Source: Adineta vaga (taxonomy: Eukaryota; Rotifera). From it: a stretch of DNA of 64,000 bases. The DNA lies in the NCBI GenBank assembly GCA_021613535.1, contig CP075496.1, positions 9,610,001 to 9,674,000 of the forward strand. Direction: 5' to 3'. The notes under the pieces are model-generated. The model was not told where the DNA came from, did no database searches, and was given only the letters and a program-made list of their open reading frames with translations. Position 1 is the first letter of the stretch, and each line of letters opens with the position of its first letter. Below are positions 12,733-24,628 of the stretch, one piece after another. The position numbers were made by a program, and so were the translations under genes.

Positions 12733-13271
12733 CAGAAACAAATTCATTGCAATACTTCTAGTTTTTCTTTAAACATAATTTATGTGCATACGAAACGCAT
12801 CATACAATTATTTCAAATAAATCAATCGTTTGTGACTCGTTTTTCTTCTAATTATGCTTTGATGTAATTTGAAAATAATCATTCAAGGATGTCCTTAGTC
12901 TCGAAATAAATATTCTGTTATTAACATACGGAAGACTTCTTCCAACTTAAGTAGTTGTTCATTACCACTACTGTTCTGTACAAAATGTAGTAAATATCAA
13001 AACTTACAAAACAGGTAAAGTGTCAAAGACAAGGTTTGTGTGTCGTAAAACCATGTCCGTATTTCTTCTTGTTTTTTAGTTTTTCAGGTAATAACGTCAC
13101 TGTAACATTCCGTGTAGGAATGAAAATATTCTGTTAATATATATTTTTCTATATGTTGTGACGAAAATGTCACATGTATGATCGGAAATAATGATGAAAA
13201 TGTTTTCATTTCTCAAAATAAGTTTAAAGAAACGACATCATTTTACTCGTATTCTAGAGCACGATTGAAAA
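12733..13271. other. Intergenic region downstream of the PhyH gene
   Basis: The AATAAA-like sequence near 12815-12822 could be the PhyH poly(A) signal. The rest is AT-rich with no supported gene. Confidence 0.4.
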
Positions 13272-14036
13272 ATGCTTGGATCTTTCAGTGCTCATAAAAG
13301 TATTGGTATAGGTGAAGAAAGACGTAAGTGTCAATTCATTTAATTAACTTGAATATTTCTTTGCTTGTCTCGAAGGATTTTGTCGAAGTGTACGATTTCG
13401 TACGGATTTTCCTTCAGAATTAGCTGGAATTATACATCCATATGAATTTCAACAATCAATTAAAAATATTAATCGTGCACGTCGGCCAAGTTTCATTCTA
13501 AGATTTGCTAGTTTGATATTTATAATATGTATGGTGATTGGTTTCGCAGTAACGATCGTTGGTTTAGCATTAATAAACAATACAGATCGAACAGTATGGA
13601 TCGTATTGACTGCTATTGGAATTGCTGTATCTGTAATTTCTATAATTTTATCGGTATGTATCGCATTTAACTCCTATTCATCACGCACCGATCAAGTAAT
13701 AGAAGCAGTTAATGCTGAATCACTGAAATATATAACTAGACGACCGATACCTCTAAGTTGGCGATTAAAAGTGGACACTTTTTTAAATCGAACTTATCAA
13801 TACAATCATATCATACAAGGCCATGAAACATTTTATTCTGTAAGTAATATTAAGTTTATCGAATGATAATTAATTGAAATTATTTTTCTGTATTACTTTC
13901 ATTTAAGCTCATCATCGATATTGGTAAAAAAATTGATGGACAAAATAGAAATGACGACATATCAAATTTTATACGAAATATACAGGAACCAACATCGTAC
14001 ATTGGTCAGCAACAAACACATCTTGCTAATTTTTAA
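13272..14036 (+). CDS. Two-TM membrane protein, paralogue B
   Basis: Exons 13272-13323, 13376-13839 and 13908-14036 join in phase to 214 residues. The exon layout copies paralogue A (9975-10818), including the 52-nt first exon and the phase-0 second intron. Shared blocks are PYEFQQSIKNIN before the membrane hairpin and NAESLKYITRRPIPLSWRL after it. Two hydrophobic segments (about residues 63-87 and 91-115) are separated by a very short turn. The C-terminal exon begins LIIDIGKK, matching IIIDIGKR in paralogue A. The gene probably arose by tandem duplication. No known domain or function is recognised. Confidence 0.8.
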
Positions 14037-14327
14037 ACAACGATTTCTATGAAGAATATATTGAGTGATCAATCAACCGTAGAGCTAGAATTATCTGTAG
14101 CCATCGTGTATTTTAAAACGGCCATTCTAAATAATAGTCTCAAAGTGCCATATACTGCTTGCTTTCGGTTATTCCTGTACGATTCTGAAAAATAATCTCT
14201 GTTACGCATAAATCGAACTGAAAGACAAAATCTTGTCAAGTAAATCAACATATTTCTCATGCAATTATAATTTTTCATAAAGTAAAAGCATAAAATCGAA
14301 TCAATCTGTTAAAAATTTCTGTACGTT

Positions 14328-16018
14328 TTAATCGTATTGTCTCGTCCACCACGCAAGAGCAGTAAGACTAAGAGTAAACATAACTGATAACGTAGGAAAT
14401 CCAAAACCACATCTATATGGAATACCATTTTTGGATGAATTCAATAAACTAATACCAATACCACCGTGACTACCCGCTTTGTCAAGGATTAATTGATGTC
14501 GTCGTACAAAGGATCGTGCTCGTAATGCATTGAAGATACATAGAATAGATCGACGAAAACCACTAGAGAAGAAATACAATAAAACATTAAGAATAATCAA
14601 CGTATAGTTTGTTTGTTTCTACTTTAGACAGCCAATGAGTACTACACAACGAATACATAAATGAATGCTTTTTAATTCATTATTTGATAAACCATTTATC
14701 AATGCATAATAGAGAACTAAGCCTGCAAGTGAACCCTACATATTAAAGATTAATTAATAGGAAGAAGAGTCTAATTTAGATCACTATATACTTTGAAAAA
14801 TCCGACAAGATTATAAATAAAACAATGAGTTCGATGTTGACAACATAATTCAACGGCTTGTACTTCTGTTAAATATTCAGAGAGAATCTCAGACGGTTGC
14901 TCCTTAGAATTCATGGATTGAAACAACGCTAAATATAAATAATTTTCATCAAGAGATCTGATAAGAGATTCGATCTTTTTTACATAATAATTCTTGATTC
15001 ACTTGCTCAGCACATTCACCACCTAAATCATGGCCAGCATCTTCAAGTTTAACGAGACGACATCCAAGTGTCTATGATGAGTAAATATGAAATATACTTG
15101 TGAAAAAGAAAAAAAATGACATACACGTTGAAGCATATAAGAATTTTTTTCACGTACGAGTCGATCTTCCGTACCAACCATAATTAAACATGGAAAATTG
15201 GCGTAACGGATTTTTAATAAATCCGAATAGCTTAGATAATGTCGTTGAACAGCAAACATTTGACCGAAGATGCCAACTAATTTTAATGGAACACGAGTTC
15301 TATACCGTTCACGATGATAATCAAAGAAATACTAAAATATATGATCTAGTATTGAACAAGATAATACAAAACTATAAATCTTCAGTTACTTTTCGTTTCT
15401 CAGGATCATTCAATGTTTTTTGACCATAAAGCATAGTAAGAGCATTATCGACAAGTTGCTTTTCATCACTTAATGTAAGTGATTGTAAAATGCCATGAAT
15501 GCCAACGAATGGTGCTTGTCCAATTAGACCACCAGCATGAGTTGCCATCAAAGTTAATGAAAGAATTCTACGAGGTGCTAACAATCCTAATTCCAATGCA
15601 ATCATTCCACCCATGGAAACACCTACTATATGACATTGAGACCAACCTAAATGATCGATCAATTCTATAGCATCTTTAGCCATTTGAACAGTTGTATATT
15701 CCAATGTTATCGGTGTTGATGTTCGACCACAACCACGATTATCATAACTCACACACTATTACAATTAATTTATTAATACAAATCTATTCTACTCACTTGA
15801 TACTCCGGTAATTTACCAAAATAATCAGTCTATTTCACAGAAAAGAAAGACTATCCTATATCAAATCAATTGTATCTACTATTTATTACTTGATATTTCC
15901 AAGCTCGTCCTTCAGTTCTCAAACCCATAATAAATAAAACTTTGATGTCGCCTGAACCATATATTTCATAATAAAGATTAATGCTCTGATGAGATGCAGG
16001 TAATTTCAAATATGGCAT
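14328..16018 (-). CDS. Alpha/beta hydrolase with a C-terminal helical extension
   Basis: Eight exons (16018-15890, 15829-15797, 15755-15390, 15331-15125, 15071-14984, 14928-14792, 14735-14623, 14562-14328) join in phase to 435 residues. The first 260 are an alpha/beta hydrolase fold: the nucleophile elbow GVSMGG (S101), the acid in GTEDRLV (D232) and the base in DAGHDL (H259) form a complete triad. The last 160 residues extend beyond a typical hydrolase. They are helical and Cys-containing, and end in a hydrophobic segment (FPTLSVMFTLSLTALAWW) that looks like a membrane anchor. The last donor (AAA^GTAGAA) is less ideal. A TATTTTAG acceptor-like signal lies directly before the start codon. Substrate unknown. 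Confidence 0.82.
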
Positions 16019-16397
16019 GTCTAAAATATAATATAAAACTTCGTGTCTCGATATCGTCAGTGCTTTTCTCGTTATACAAAACACAGAAGAAAAACAAGCT
16101 GTTGTGTTCGTATTTCATATCAGCTTCACTTGTTATCAGATATCATTATGTTTATGCGTATCATGCATTGCAGAAAAGAAAAAAAAGTATACCGCCACCA
16201 TCATGATCCTTTATTAAACACAAAATCTTTTTATGTTAACATCAAATATGTTTAGTCTTATATAAATCGTTATGAAATAGAATCGTCACATTCAAATGAT
16301 TCAAAAAAGATAAATGACAAACAAACAACAACAATAACAACACACGCACACAACATTAATTAAATATATTGTATTATATTCACAAAGAAATGTTACT
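16019..16397. other. Intergenic with CA/CAA-rich simple sequence
   Basis: This region separates two minus-strand genes. It contains simple sequence made of AAC, AAT and CACA units at about 16318-16355. No gene is supported. Confidence 0.45.
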
Positions 16398-17348
16398 TTA
16401 TTGATGCGTAATAATTCCAACTGTTAAATCCTGACTAACTTGATTTTTATGTCGAGGTAAAACTAATGATTCTGCTTGATGTCGAAATTGTGGTGATGAA
16501 AAGAAGAAAACAAAGAATTGACAAGAAAATGTAATGTAAAACAGTAATGTTACAATATTTGCCATGATATTTTCAATAGCTATCTTTTCAGAAGATTTAA
16601 CATATGTTGCTGTTGCTATTCGGTATTCATTGAATACAATGTATGGAATAGTTGATATAAGTATAATAGGTATTTGAATAAGCATCATATTTGTTAATTG
16701 TTTTTGAATAAGTTCACGTTGATGATTGTGTGCTAATTTATTAATATTACGATACGTTATTAAACCTGTACTTATTAGAATAAAAGTTGGAAATATGCCA
16801 AGATAAAATAATAAAGAGAAATAGATTCGATAATTTGAAAATGCTTCATTTGGATGAATTGAACAAGTTTGCTTGGTAGATGAGGGCGACGATTGTATTA
16901 GATCTGCATAGATCATATAAGGTAATGCATGACATATCCAAATCAAACATGAAATTGAAATCATCCATCGAGCTGTTGATAATTGACTGAATTTTCTGTA
17001 TTTCACAGCTCGACAACTGGCCAAACAACGATCAATGCTTGCTAGACAAATACATGTTAATGAAGTTAAAAAACTAACTTCTGTAAATGCAATACGAATT
17101 TTACACCAAATAACATTTGTTTGTGACCAATCAAGACCAAAACCCACACTTAAAATTCGTGTAAATAATCCAAAAAATAAAGCAGAACAATTGAGTATTG
17201 ATGAGCAGAGAAAAAGAAATGCACACGAATTACGACGAGTTGACCAAAGTAAAATAAGATTTAAAAGATTTCCTGTTATACCACAAATCAATAATGGAAT
17301 ACCACCATATAATGTTATTGAACGTGTTAAATCAGTATTTGAAGACAT
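16398..17348 (-). CDS. Rhodopsin-like GPCR, FMRFamide/neuropeptide-receptor type
   Basis: An intronless frame of 316 residues with seven hydrophobic segments. TM1 carries the GN motif (ITGNLLNLILL). The Cys at the top of TM3 (IWCKIR) and one in the second extracellular loop (KQTCSIHP) could form the usual disulfide. The DRY box at the end of TM3 is DRC (ASIDRCLAS), and the NPxxY motif of TM7 is not recognisable. Intronless GPCRs of this kind form large families in bdelloid rotifers. A peptide ligand is only a guess. No acceptor-like AG was seen before the start codon. Confidence 0.85.
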   Translation of the reverse strand: MSSNTDLTRSITLYGGIPLLICGITGNLLNLILLWSTRRNSCAFLFLCSSILNCSALFFGLFTRILSVGFGLDWSQTNVIWCKIRIAFTEVSFLTSLTCICLASIDRCLASCRAVKYRKFSQLSTARWMISISCLIWICHALPYMIYADLIQSSPSSTKQTCSIHPNEAFSNYRIYFSLLFYLGIFPTFILISTGLITYRNINKLAHNHQRELIQKQLTNMMLIQIPIILISTIPYIVFNEYRIATATYVKSSEKIAIENIMANIVTLLFYITFSCQFFVFFFSSPQFRHQAESLVLPRHKNQVSQDLTVGIITHQ

Positions 17349-18465
17349 TAATTGAATTTAATGTAGTATTTCTGTTTGAGTAGAGGGTGTGTTAATTCTC
17401 TTATAGAAAAATGAGTACCCACTTTTTACTGACGTATATTTATATATATAAAACATCCGTAATTATAAAAGTCTTGAGCATGTGATGTACGAGGCGTACA
17501 TTCGCGGCACGGCTAACAATAAAAGGACAAATGACTAAAGGAAAAGTGAGCATAATATAGCAATTATGTATGCCTCAATACGTATTTTAAAAGAAGAACT
17601 AAAATATGAACTTTGAGATCGATGTTCTATATTTATTTTCAAGTCATTTTTTTTAAAGTTCATCCTTATTGTTTTATTATTTTTTATCACAAATACTATT
17701 AGCGAAGTTGAGTATATTATAGCAAGATATGTAAATAATATAACTAATTGTACTTTTCTCTTCGTACAAGATCGTGTCAGTGAGTCATATCTAGTTTATC
17801 GCGTTATTTGATTGTACTGAAAGTATATTTAAGAGTGTAGATGTCTTTGAATTTGTGAATAACAGCATTTTTTTCTAATTTATGCTCTCTACTTTTATAG
17901 TCATTTCTTGTTTCTGCATGGCAAGTACTTATAATTAATTTTCGTCATTATAGAACCGAAACTTTTCAAGTGTTCCGAAATTTTTTTGTATCTAAGATTT
18001 ATTGCGTTTTGTTGTTCTCAGAGTATGCTCGTAAGTCAGAAAGAATATTTTAGAGGAAAAATATTATTCATTTTATGATAAAGGAGTTGTAGAAAAACGG
18101 TCACATAATTACAAATGGCCAGGCTTCAACTGAAAAAAGAATACAAATTATATGCTACCGATCTGTTCTATGATGTAGGCGTATATAATCTTTCAATTAT
18201 ATGTCTCATGATCTCTCATTAATCAACGCAATAGCGTAACCAGTCCTATTTACTCAATAAAAATATTTGCAAGTATACGAAGATTTGAATTTAGAATTGA
18301 ATTCACATATCTTCATGGATGGTTTCTCGGTAACAGATATTTCAATAACATCTCTTCGTCATAAATCATCCGACATAGTAATTTATATATTTTACTTCAT
18401 AAATAACAATCTGTTATTCAGAATTGAATTAGATTTTGAATGTATCGAATGATTCATTGTTATTG
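17349..18465. other. AT-rich intergenic region
   Basis: No gene, RNA or repeat is supported in this stretch upstream of the GPCR. Confidence 0.4.
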
Positions 18466-19613
18466 ATGTCAAATGAACAAATCAATCGATATGCAAATAT
18501 TCGTGAACAATTGATAATGATTATCAACAATTTCTCCATTCATACTCCAGATGATATAAAATTTCAAACAACGAATCAATTAACACGAAAGACTTCAGTA
18601 TAATGGTTAATCTATTTCATGTGTTTTTGTAGATTCGAATGCTATTTCTGACACTTGCATCGAAAAAGTTTCAACGGAAGATCTAACATTCGCTGCTAAA
18701 CATATTGTCAAATGTACTATCAATGGACCGTTACAAGAACGTGTCAAAATTCTACAATCAGATTTGCATGAAACGAAAGAAACATTTGATAGCTTTTTTC
18801 TTACATTTCGAAGTTCTCTTATGAATTGAATAGATCAATTCACAGAGATTGATCATGACAAGATGATATATTATCGAAATTTGTTCTATCAGAAAAGGAC
18901 AGTAAGTCGAGCTTCTATAAGTCTGACTGTGAAGAATATTGGAGATAACATTGCAGGCAAACCATTTTGCAGGTGAAGTAATCAATGTGATGTCATCCAT
19001 CACATCAGCACTTCGTGTCCATTTGAATATTGACCAAACAATTCTTCTGAATACATTTAAATTGTTATTTACATTAGAAAAAAACTAGATTTTCATCTAT
19101 CTCAAATTGATTAAATCAATCTCATATATCTTTTCCATCAAATATTACCAATGCAAATGCAACAATTCTCATTCGAGTAAGATTGACTATCTAACGATAA
19201 GGAAATACGTTGTAGGCGAAGGATTCTATTTAGACTATCATTCAATCACTTGCTGCTTTTAGAAATCATTCTCGAGCATTTTCTTTGTCAATTCTCGATG
19301 AAAATGAGAATGAACTATCTATCAAAACAATACCTTCTAATCCAATAACATTTTTTTCATTTATCGAGATCAACAAATAATTGTTCCAGCGATGTTTCGA
19401 CAAAATGTTACATCACTCAATCAAACTAATCTTTTATTTTATTTTCAGTCATTTAATTTAATACGAACGAATGCAAATTTAACATATTCGATTCATCCAT
19501 TATCATTCAGCTCATGAAATTTTCTTCAACACATCGGACAACATTTACGAGTGCTTTTGTGATTTCAGCATTTTCTCATACTGCAACTGATGTGAAACGA
19601 AATTCAAAAGTAA
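18466..19613 (+). pseudogene. Decayed multi-exon gene of unknown family
   Basis: Short protein-like stretches appear on the plus strand: a frame from ATG 18466 to about 18603, a second from about 18634 to 18827 behind a TTTTTGTAG acceptor-like site (containing INGPLQERVKILQSDLHETK), a third near 18840-18975, and further pieces near 19380-19610. In-frame stops separate them and not all can be explained by introns. Codon use and amphipathic patterns look like former coding sequence, but I do not recognise the family. It could be an inactive gene copy or a remnant of a mobile element. Confidence 0.35.
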
Positions 19614-21237
19614 GTTTTTTCCTTTGAAAATATAAATTTGTAGTTGACGAATATATGTTTTCCTTCTTTTTTTGTTAAGTTCGATATAAATCAATTGGTG
19701 AAAGAAACTGTTGTTCTGAATTACTCGATCTATCATATCAACGGAATTTTTCAGTGACATCTGGCTTAATTTTGTCTTGTTGCATTAGTTGTGCTTATGC
19801 TTTAGATACCTATTTGCCAAATATGAGCATTCTTAAAGTAACACAGTTTTTAGGTGAGAGTAACCTGATGAGACGACACTATAATTCCATAGATAGTATT
19901 GAATTCTTTAACATGAAGTTTAATAATCATGGTAGGCATGATTTTACTGAATCCTGACATTCATAGATATAGACAATAATTATTGACGTCAGTATTTGAA
20001 TTGAGACTATTATGTGATGTTTCTATCAACACGTTCTATTGGACTTTATCATATACAGATAATATTGTATTTATCTATACTTTTCCTTCAATAAACCAAT
20101 ACAAAAGGATTGAATACTATATAGTTATACTTCAAGATAACTCGTATTATAAGTTTATAGGTCACATATTTTAAAGAAAAATCTCAATATTGTCGATAAA
20201 ATAAACCGAAGAAATATTTTAGTTTGAAAAAAAGAAATGAATGAATAAAAAACAAATATATATATATATATATATATATAAATGTATGGGTAATAATTGA
20301 CATAATTACTTTTGTTTATAAATCGTTTCTGTTAATATAATGATCTAATAGTTCTTCTGACTAGAATAATGTTTTTATGATAAATAACATTGATGTTAAT
20401 TTACATTATTTCGTTGCTAACATATGTACAGAAGTGTATAGTTCAAATCATTCATATACTTTCAATAGCATATCAAAGAGATTATTGAGCTGTAGAGTTG
20501 ATGACTTTGTTTCTACCAAAACTATGAATGCAAATCTGTTCTTATTTGGAAACAAAATATTTGAAAAAGTAGTTGACTTATTTAAATTCTTTCATTGTTA
20601 AATAAATGATTAATCAACAGCTGGTGTATGTTACACAGATATCAAATACCAAAGAAAACGAAAATATGGAATATGTTAGCTTGATTTCTCTGGAGTGTAT
20701 TTGCGGAATCCAAATGATATTGACAAAGAATATGATAGCAATCCTGTCCCGATATGAGATTATTTTACGTTTAAATTCAACTGCAGTTTCACCAATCCAT
20801 CATCTATATCAGTTAATCGAAATGACGAAATCTTTTCTTCGTGTATATGCGTTACCAATTGTCTTGAGTGGGTGGATGTTGTTAACTCGCATCAGAATCA
20901 TATAAGAACAAGAAAAAAAAAGGTGTTTGATGATTTTATTGCTACAGAAGACTCGAATAGAGTTAGTTGTATATATTGTAAAGTCATAGAGAAATCTTTC
21001 AGTTTGAATGTAAGTCGATTTGTCTCTACATTGATTTATAATGTATGAAAATATGACGACAATATATTTAAGCATACGTTTATTTTATTTTGTCTGCATT
21101 ATGTTGATAGAATTTTTTGTTTCACTCTTCTCTATAGTAATTTAGTCATACTATAATGCCAAAGCAGAATTGTAAATCATATCGATTCGATGAAATTTTT
21201 ATTGTTTATTTAGATAATCAACGAAAACAACACGATA
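19614..21237. other. Gene-poor AT-rich region
   Basis: Short frames at 20377-20601 and 20606-20905 lack recognisable domains and are not called. A pure TA microsatellite lies at about 20255-20281. Nothing else is supported. Confidence 0.4.
20255..20281. repeat. (TA)n microsatellite
   Basis: About 26 bases of uninterrupted alternating T and A. No gene overlaps it. Confidence 0.9.
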
Positions 21238-22203
21238 ATGTTCTGGTACAAATATCAATTATTTATTTTATGTTTAATTTTAAATTTGTTGATTGTCAAC
21301 ATGACTGCAGTGATGGTACAACCAATGGCTAATCACAAATTGCAAGGTACGAATTATTCGAAAGAGAACATAACTTCGATGCAGATTTTTCTTCTTCTTC
21401 TTCTTCTACTTGTAGATAAAGATTCTTCTACAGGAACCAGTTCATTAATTATTGTTGATGTTCAAAATTGTTTTATCAGTGGAAATCTTGCACTATCAGA
21501 TAATCCTACTGGTCAAGATGGTGCTGATGTTGTTCCTGTTATTAATCGTCTACTTCAAACTGTTTCATTTGATGTCATCATCTATACTCATGATTGGCAT
21601 CCGACAGATCACATTTCATTCTTTCAAAATCTCGACAAACGTAGACAATATTTATCAGGAGATAAAAACACAACATACAAACCATTTGATACAGTTACAT
21701 ATACAGGTCCGAAAGTGACAACGGAACAAGTATTATGGCCAGTACATTGCATACAAGATACTAAAGGTGCTGCATTGCATAAAGATCTTATTGTTGATTC
21801 ATCGAAGAAAAATGTCTTTCACGTAAAAAAAGGTATGGATTCAGATATTGATAGTTATTCGGCATTTTGGGATAATAATAAAGGTCAAAAGACCGAATTG
21901 GATGGTATACTCAAGAAATGGAATGTTACACATGTATATGTCACTGGATTAGCTACGGATTATTGTGTAGCAGCAACAGCTTTAGATGCAATTGATTTAA
22001 ATTATACAACTTATCTTGTTGAAGACGCATGTCGAGGCGTGAGTACGGAAACAATTAATAAAAAAACACAAGAAATGAAACAACGTGGAATATATTTTAT
22101 TCATTCAAATCAAGTCAAAGGTTTAGTTGGCGGTGCATATTACAATCAAATGTGTTTTGTACTGATGAGTTTTTCAATATTTTTATCGTTTTTTACTTTT
22201 TAA
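21238..22203 (+). CDS. Secreted nicotinamidase-like (isochorismatase fold) enzyme
   Basis: The frame 21238-22203 is continuous, but 21347-21415 (69 nt, GTAC to TTGTAG with a long CTT-rich pyrimidine tract) is almost certainly an intron that happens to be in frame. Removing it gives 298 residues. The cysteine-hydrolase triad is visible as D51 in IIVDVQNCF, a Lys in FHVKKGMD and C220 in TDYCVAA. Metal ligands fit D96 and H98 (THDWHP) and H147 (WPVHC), as in nicotinamidases of the PNC1 type. An N-terminal hydrophobic segment and a C-terminal one (MCFVLMSFSIFLSFFTF) suggest an extracellular, possibly GPI- or membrane-anchored enzyme. A poly(A) signal AATAAA overlaps the stop codon. Confidence 0.88.
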   Translation: MFWYKYQLFILCLILNLLIVNMTAVMVQPMANHKLQGTNYSKENITSMQIFLLLLLLLVDKDSSTGTSSLIIVDVQNCFISGNLALSDNPTGQDGADVVPVINRLLQTVSFDVIIYTHDWHPTDHISFFQNLDKRRQYLSGDKNTTYKPFDTVTYTGPKVTTEQVLWPVHCIQDTKGAALHKDLIVDSSKKNVFHVKKGMDSDIDSYSAFWDNNKGQKTELDGILKKWNVTHVYVTGLATDYCVAATALDAIDLNYTTYLVEDACRGVSTETINKKTQEMKQRGIYFIHSNQVKGLVGGAYYNQMCFVLMSFSIFLSFFTF

Positions 22204-22390
22204 ATAAAACTTTACAACAATACTAGATATTAAAATTACTTCGTATCATTCTAATAACATATTTCGAATCGAAAATTAGAAAAAAAATAATTTGTCATCA
22301 CTTACATAATTCCGCTCAAGAGAGTCTTCAGATTTTACTTTTATTGTTATCTTTAAAACACAATTGAGATAGTGAGTAGATAACAACCAA

Positions 22391-22980
22391 TCAATGTTCA
22401 ATACGAATGTCGGCGCAACCTCTAAATTTTTCCTGTGGACCATAACCCATGCCTTCTTTACCATCACTTGAACCCCAACGATTGGCACATGTCCAATCCC
22501 ATTGTACAACACATCGATTACAAGTCACACCATCTGGAAGTTTCAACTTGAATGAATAAGATGGTAGATCCCAACCAGGAGCAACACCTTGTGTATAAGT
22601 ACCTGGAATATCCCAACGATATTTAGTCGTCGTTGTTGTAGGTGCTTCAACAATTTCCAAAGGATATCGATCAAAACATTCTTGAGTGACTTCAACTAAA
22701 TTGTTGATCACAGGACAAATCTTGAAAAAGAACCAACCCATATGATTAGCCATCATTTCCACACGAGCATCAATTACAGATCCAACTTTGTAAGTATGTG
22801 TTGGAATGCCTGTAAAATATTTACCGTAAGGTGCTTCATTATCTCGAGGACCATCGATACGATCACCACACACACCACATTTTCCATCCATATTCCAGAA
22901 ATACGACTCGGTGGAAGAGCCAAACGGCCGTGGCCATTTACACTGACGATATAAATTATTAAAATATAAAACTGAAGCAT
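22391..22980 (-). pseudogene. AA15-type lytic polysaccharide monooxygenase with internal deletion and frameshift
   Basis: The start at 22980 gives a signal peptide followed by the expected N-terminal His of the mature enzyme (VNG then HGRLALPPSR). The second Cu-brace His lies in EMMANHMGWF, and the block GKCGVCGD is typical of the AA15 family. Between SRI and WNMDGKCG the frame changes, and about 25-30 residues found in family members are absent. No intron fits there. The copy is thus a pseudogene, a damaged allele or an assembly error. The downstream frame (22891-22391) is otherwise intact, with a Cys-rich C-terminus. LPMOs oxidatively cleave chitin or cellulose. The gene is convergent with the nicotinamidase gene. 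Confidence 0.75.
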
Positions 22981-23473
22981 ATTTAAATATAAAATAATAA
23001 GATAATCAGCTCGCAAACAATCTAATCTTGCACTATTCACCCTTTACACTTATATAATTGAAAATTCATACCGACAGATGGACAAGTTCTCATCAAAATA
23101 ATTAGAATGGCGTTTATAACTCTTATGAGACCACAATACATGTTTAAGCTTGCTAAAAATAGAGATCTTATCAGTGGATCAGATTCGAACTCAAATAGAA
23201 ATATCGTGCACACCTACAAGTCAACTCTACACTACTGGCACAGTATAGAAAAGTAATAAACGTAATTTTTTGCAGTATTATTGATAGTTTTACAATTTTA
23301 ACACACATTAAAAGCTAAACGACGTTATGGATATGGAAATTTTTAAATATTACTACACTACATATGATGAAGTATATATGAGTATGTGAATTTGCTCTTG
23401 TTGTGAAAGTTTGTTTTTGACGAATATTCTTACAAAATTGAAAAACGAACAATAAATTATATAGAAAGCATGT
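22981..23473. other. Intergenic region
   Basis: No gene is supported. A B-box-like TTCGAA sequence near 23185-23195 was checked for a tRNA and rejected. Confidence 0.4.
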
Positions 23474-24628
23474 TTATAATTGACATAAATATTCATAGTT
23501 TAGTTTTATCCAATAAATATCTTGACTTTTCCAAGTATGATAATTTGTATCATTTTGTGGTTGACATGTTTCAGGATCATATGGTATATAATGACGAGTA
23601 GTAAAAAATAATTGAATTAAATTAGCTCTTACAGGCATAGTTTTTATATTTGCCCATTCCATCATAACAAATGGAATATTTATAAAATTAAACATACGTT
23701 CACCTGTTTCACATAAATAATGTTCCGATGTTTCAATATCAATTTTAATAATTGCTTCATGAATATTTCTTTCATATACAATAGGTAAAAGATCATCAAA
23801 ACGAATGGTTCGAACAACGGATAGATTTTTATCGTCTTTTGAAACTTCCTCATTCAAATATTGTGATCCAATATTGTTGGGAATATTTTTTTTAATTGAT
23901 AAATAGACATTCGATTTATTGTAAAGTGCACGAGGAACAAGAATAACATTTCGTTCAACATGTTCAAGTTGAATAGCTTGACGAATCAATTCAATGTTTG
24001 GCTGAAAACATTCAATAGAAATGACATTTGAGCAACCGACTACTGCTGCATACATAGTATACACTCCAATATTAGCACCAATATCAAAAAATGCATATTG
24101 TCGATTAGTAGAAAGAACACGCATTAAACGTGTTACTAAATGTTCTTCCCAAATACCAGTTGAAACTAACATACCACTAATATCTCGATCTCGTTCCACT
24201 TTATGAACACATACAGTAGTACGATATTTATTCAATAACAATTTCGTTTTAATACATGTATTTATTGGACTAATGATGGTGTTGGATCTTGTAAAATTAC
24301 TATAAATAATATTTACTGAATGTTATATGTAAGATTAAATTCAAACCTGGTTAAACAATTGTAAGAGAGATAGATTAATCCACTGATTGTACATATCACA
24401 AAAATATATCGAATTATTGACAGGAAAGATGGTAATCTCTGTGATATCCGAGGAAGTTGTATACTAAAGCAAATTATCGTTATACATATATATATATACG
24501 TATATAATTATTCTTTTATAATTCATGCATTATGTTTTTATCTGTCTATAACAAATTCTGTATATACTATCGAAACATCGTACTTCTTTCTTTCGTTTAA
24601 CGTACCTATAAGTTTTAATAAATGCCAT
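23474..24628 (-). CDS. FkbM-family methyltransferase, type II membrane protein
   Basis: Exons 24628-24606, 24463-24347 and 24287-23474 join in phase to 317 residues. The short first exon and exon 2 supply a type II membrane anchor (YIFVICTISGLIYLSY). Exon 3 carries the SAM-binding motif FDIGANIGVYTMYAA and the later IKIDIETSEHYLCETGE block of FkbM proteins. Members methylate hydroxyl groups of sugars or small molecules, so a Golgi-lumen glycan methyltransferase is plausible. A GATATTAG acceptor-like site lies four bases before the start ATG. Two glycosyltransferase genes start on the opposite strand nearby. Confidence 0.82.

Noticed and set aside
20377-20905. Two adjacent plus-strand open frames
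   Set aside because: No domain, no splice-supported partners and no codon signal beyond the local AT richness.
23165-23235. tRNA-like B box (TTCGAA context) on the minus strand
   Set aside because: The acceptor and T stems do not pair well and no anticodon arm could be fitted.
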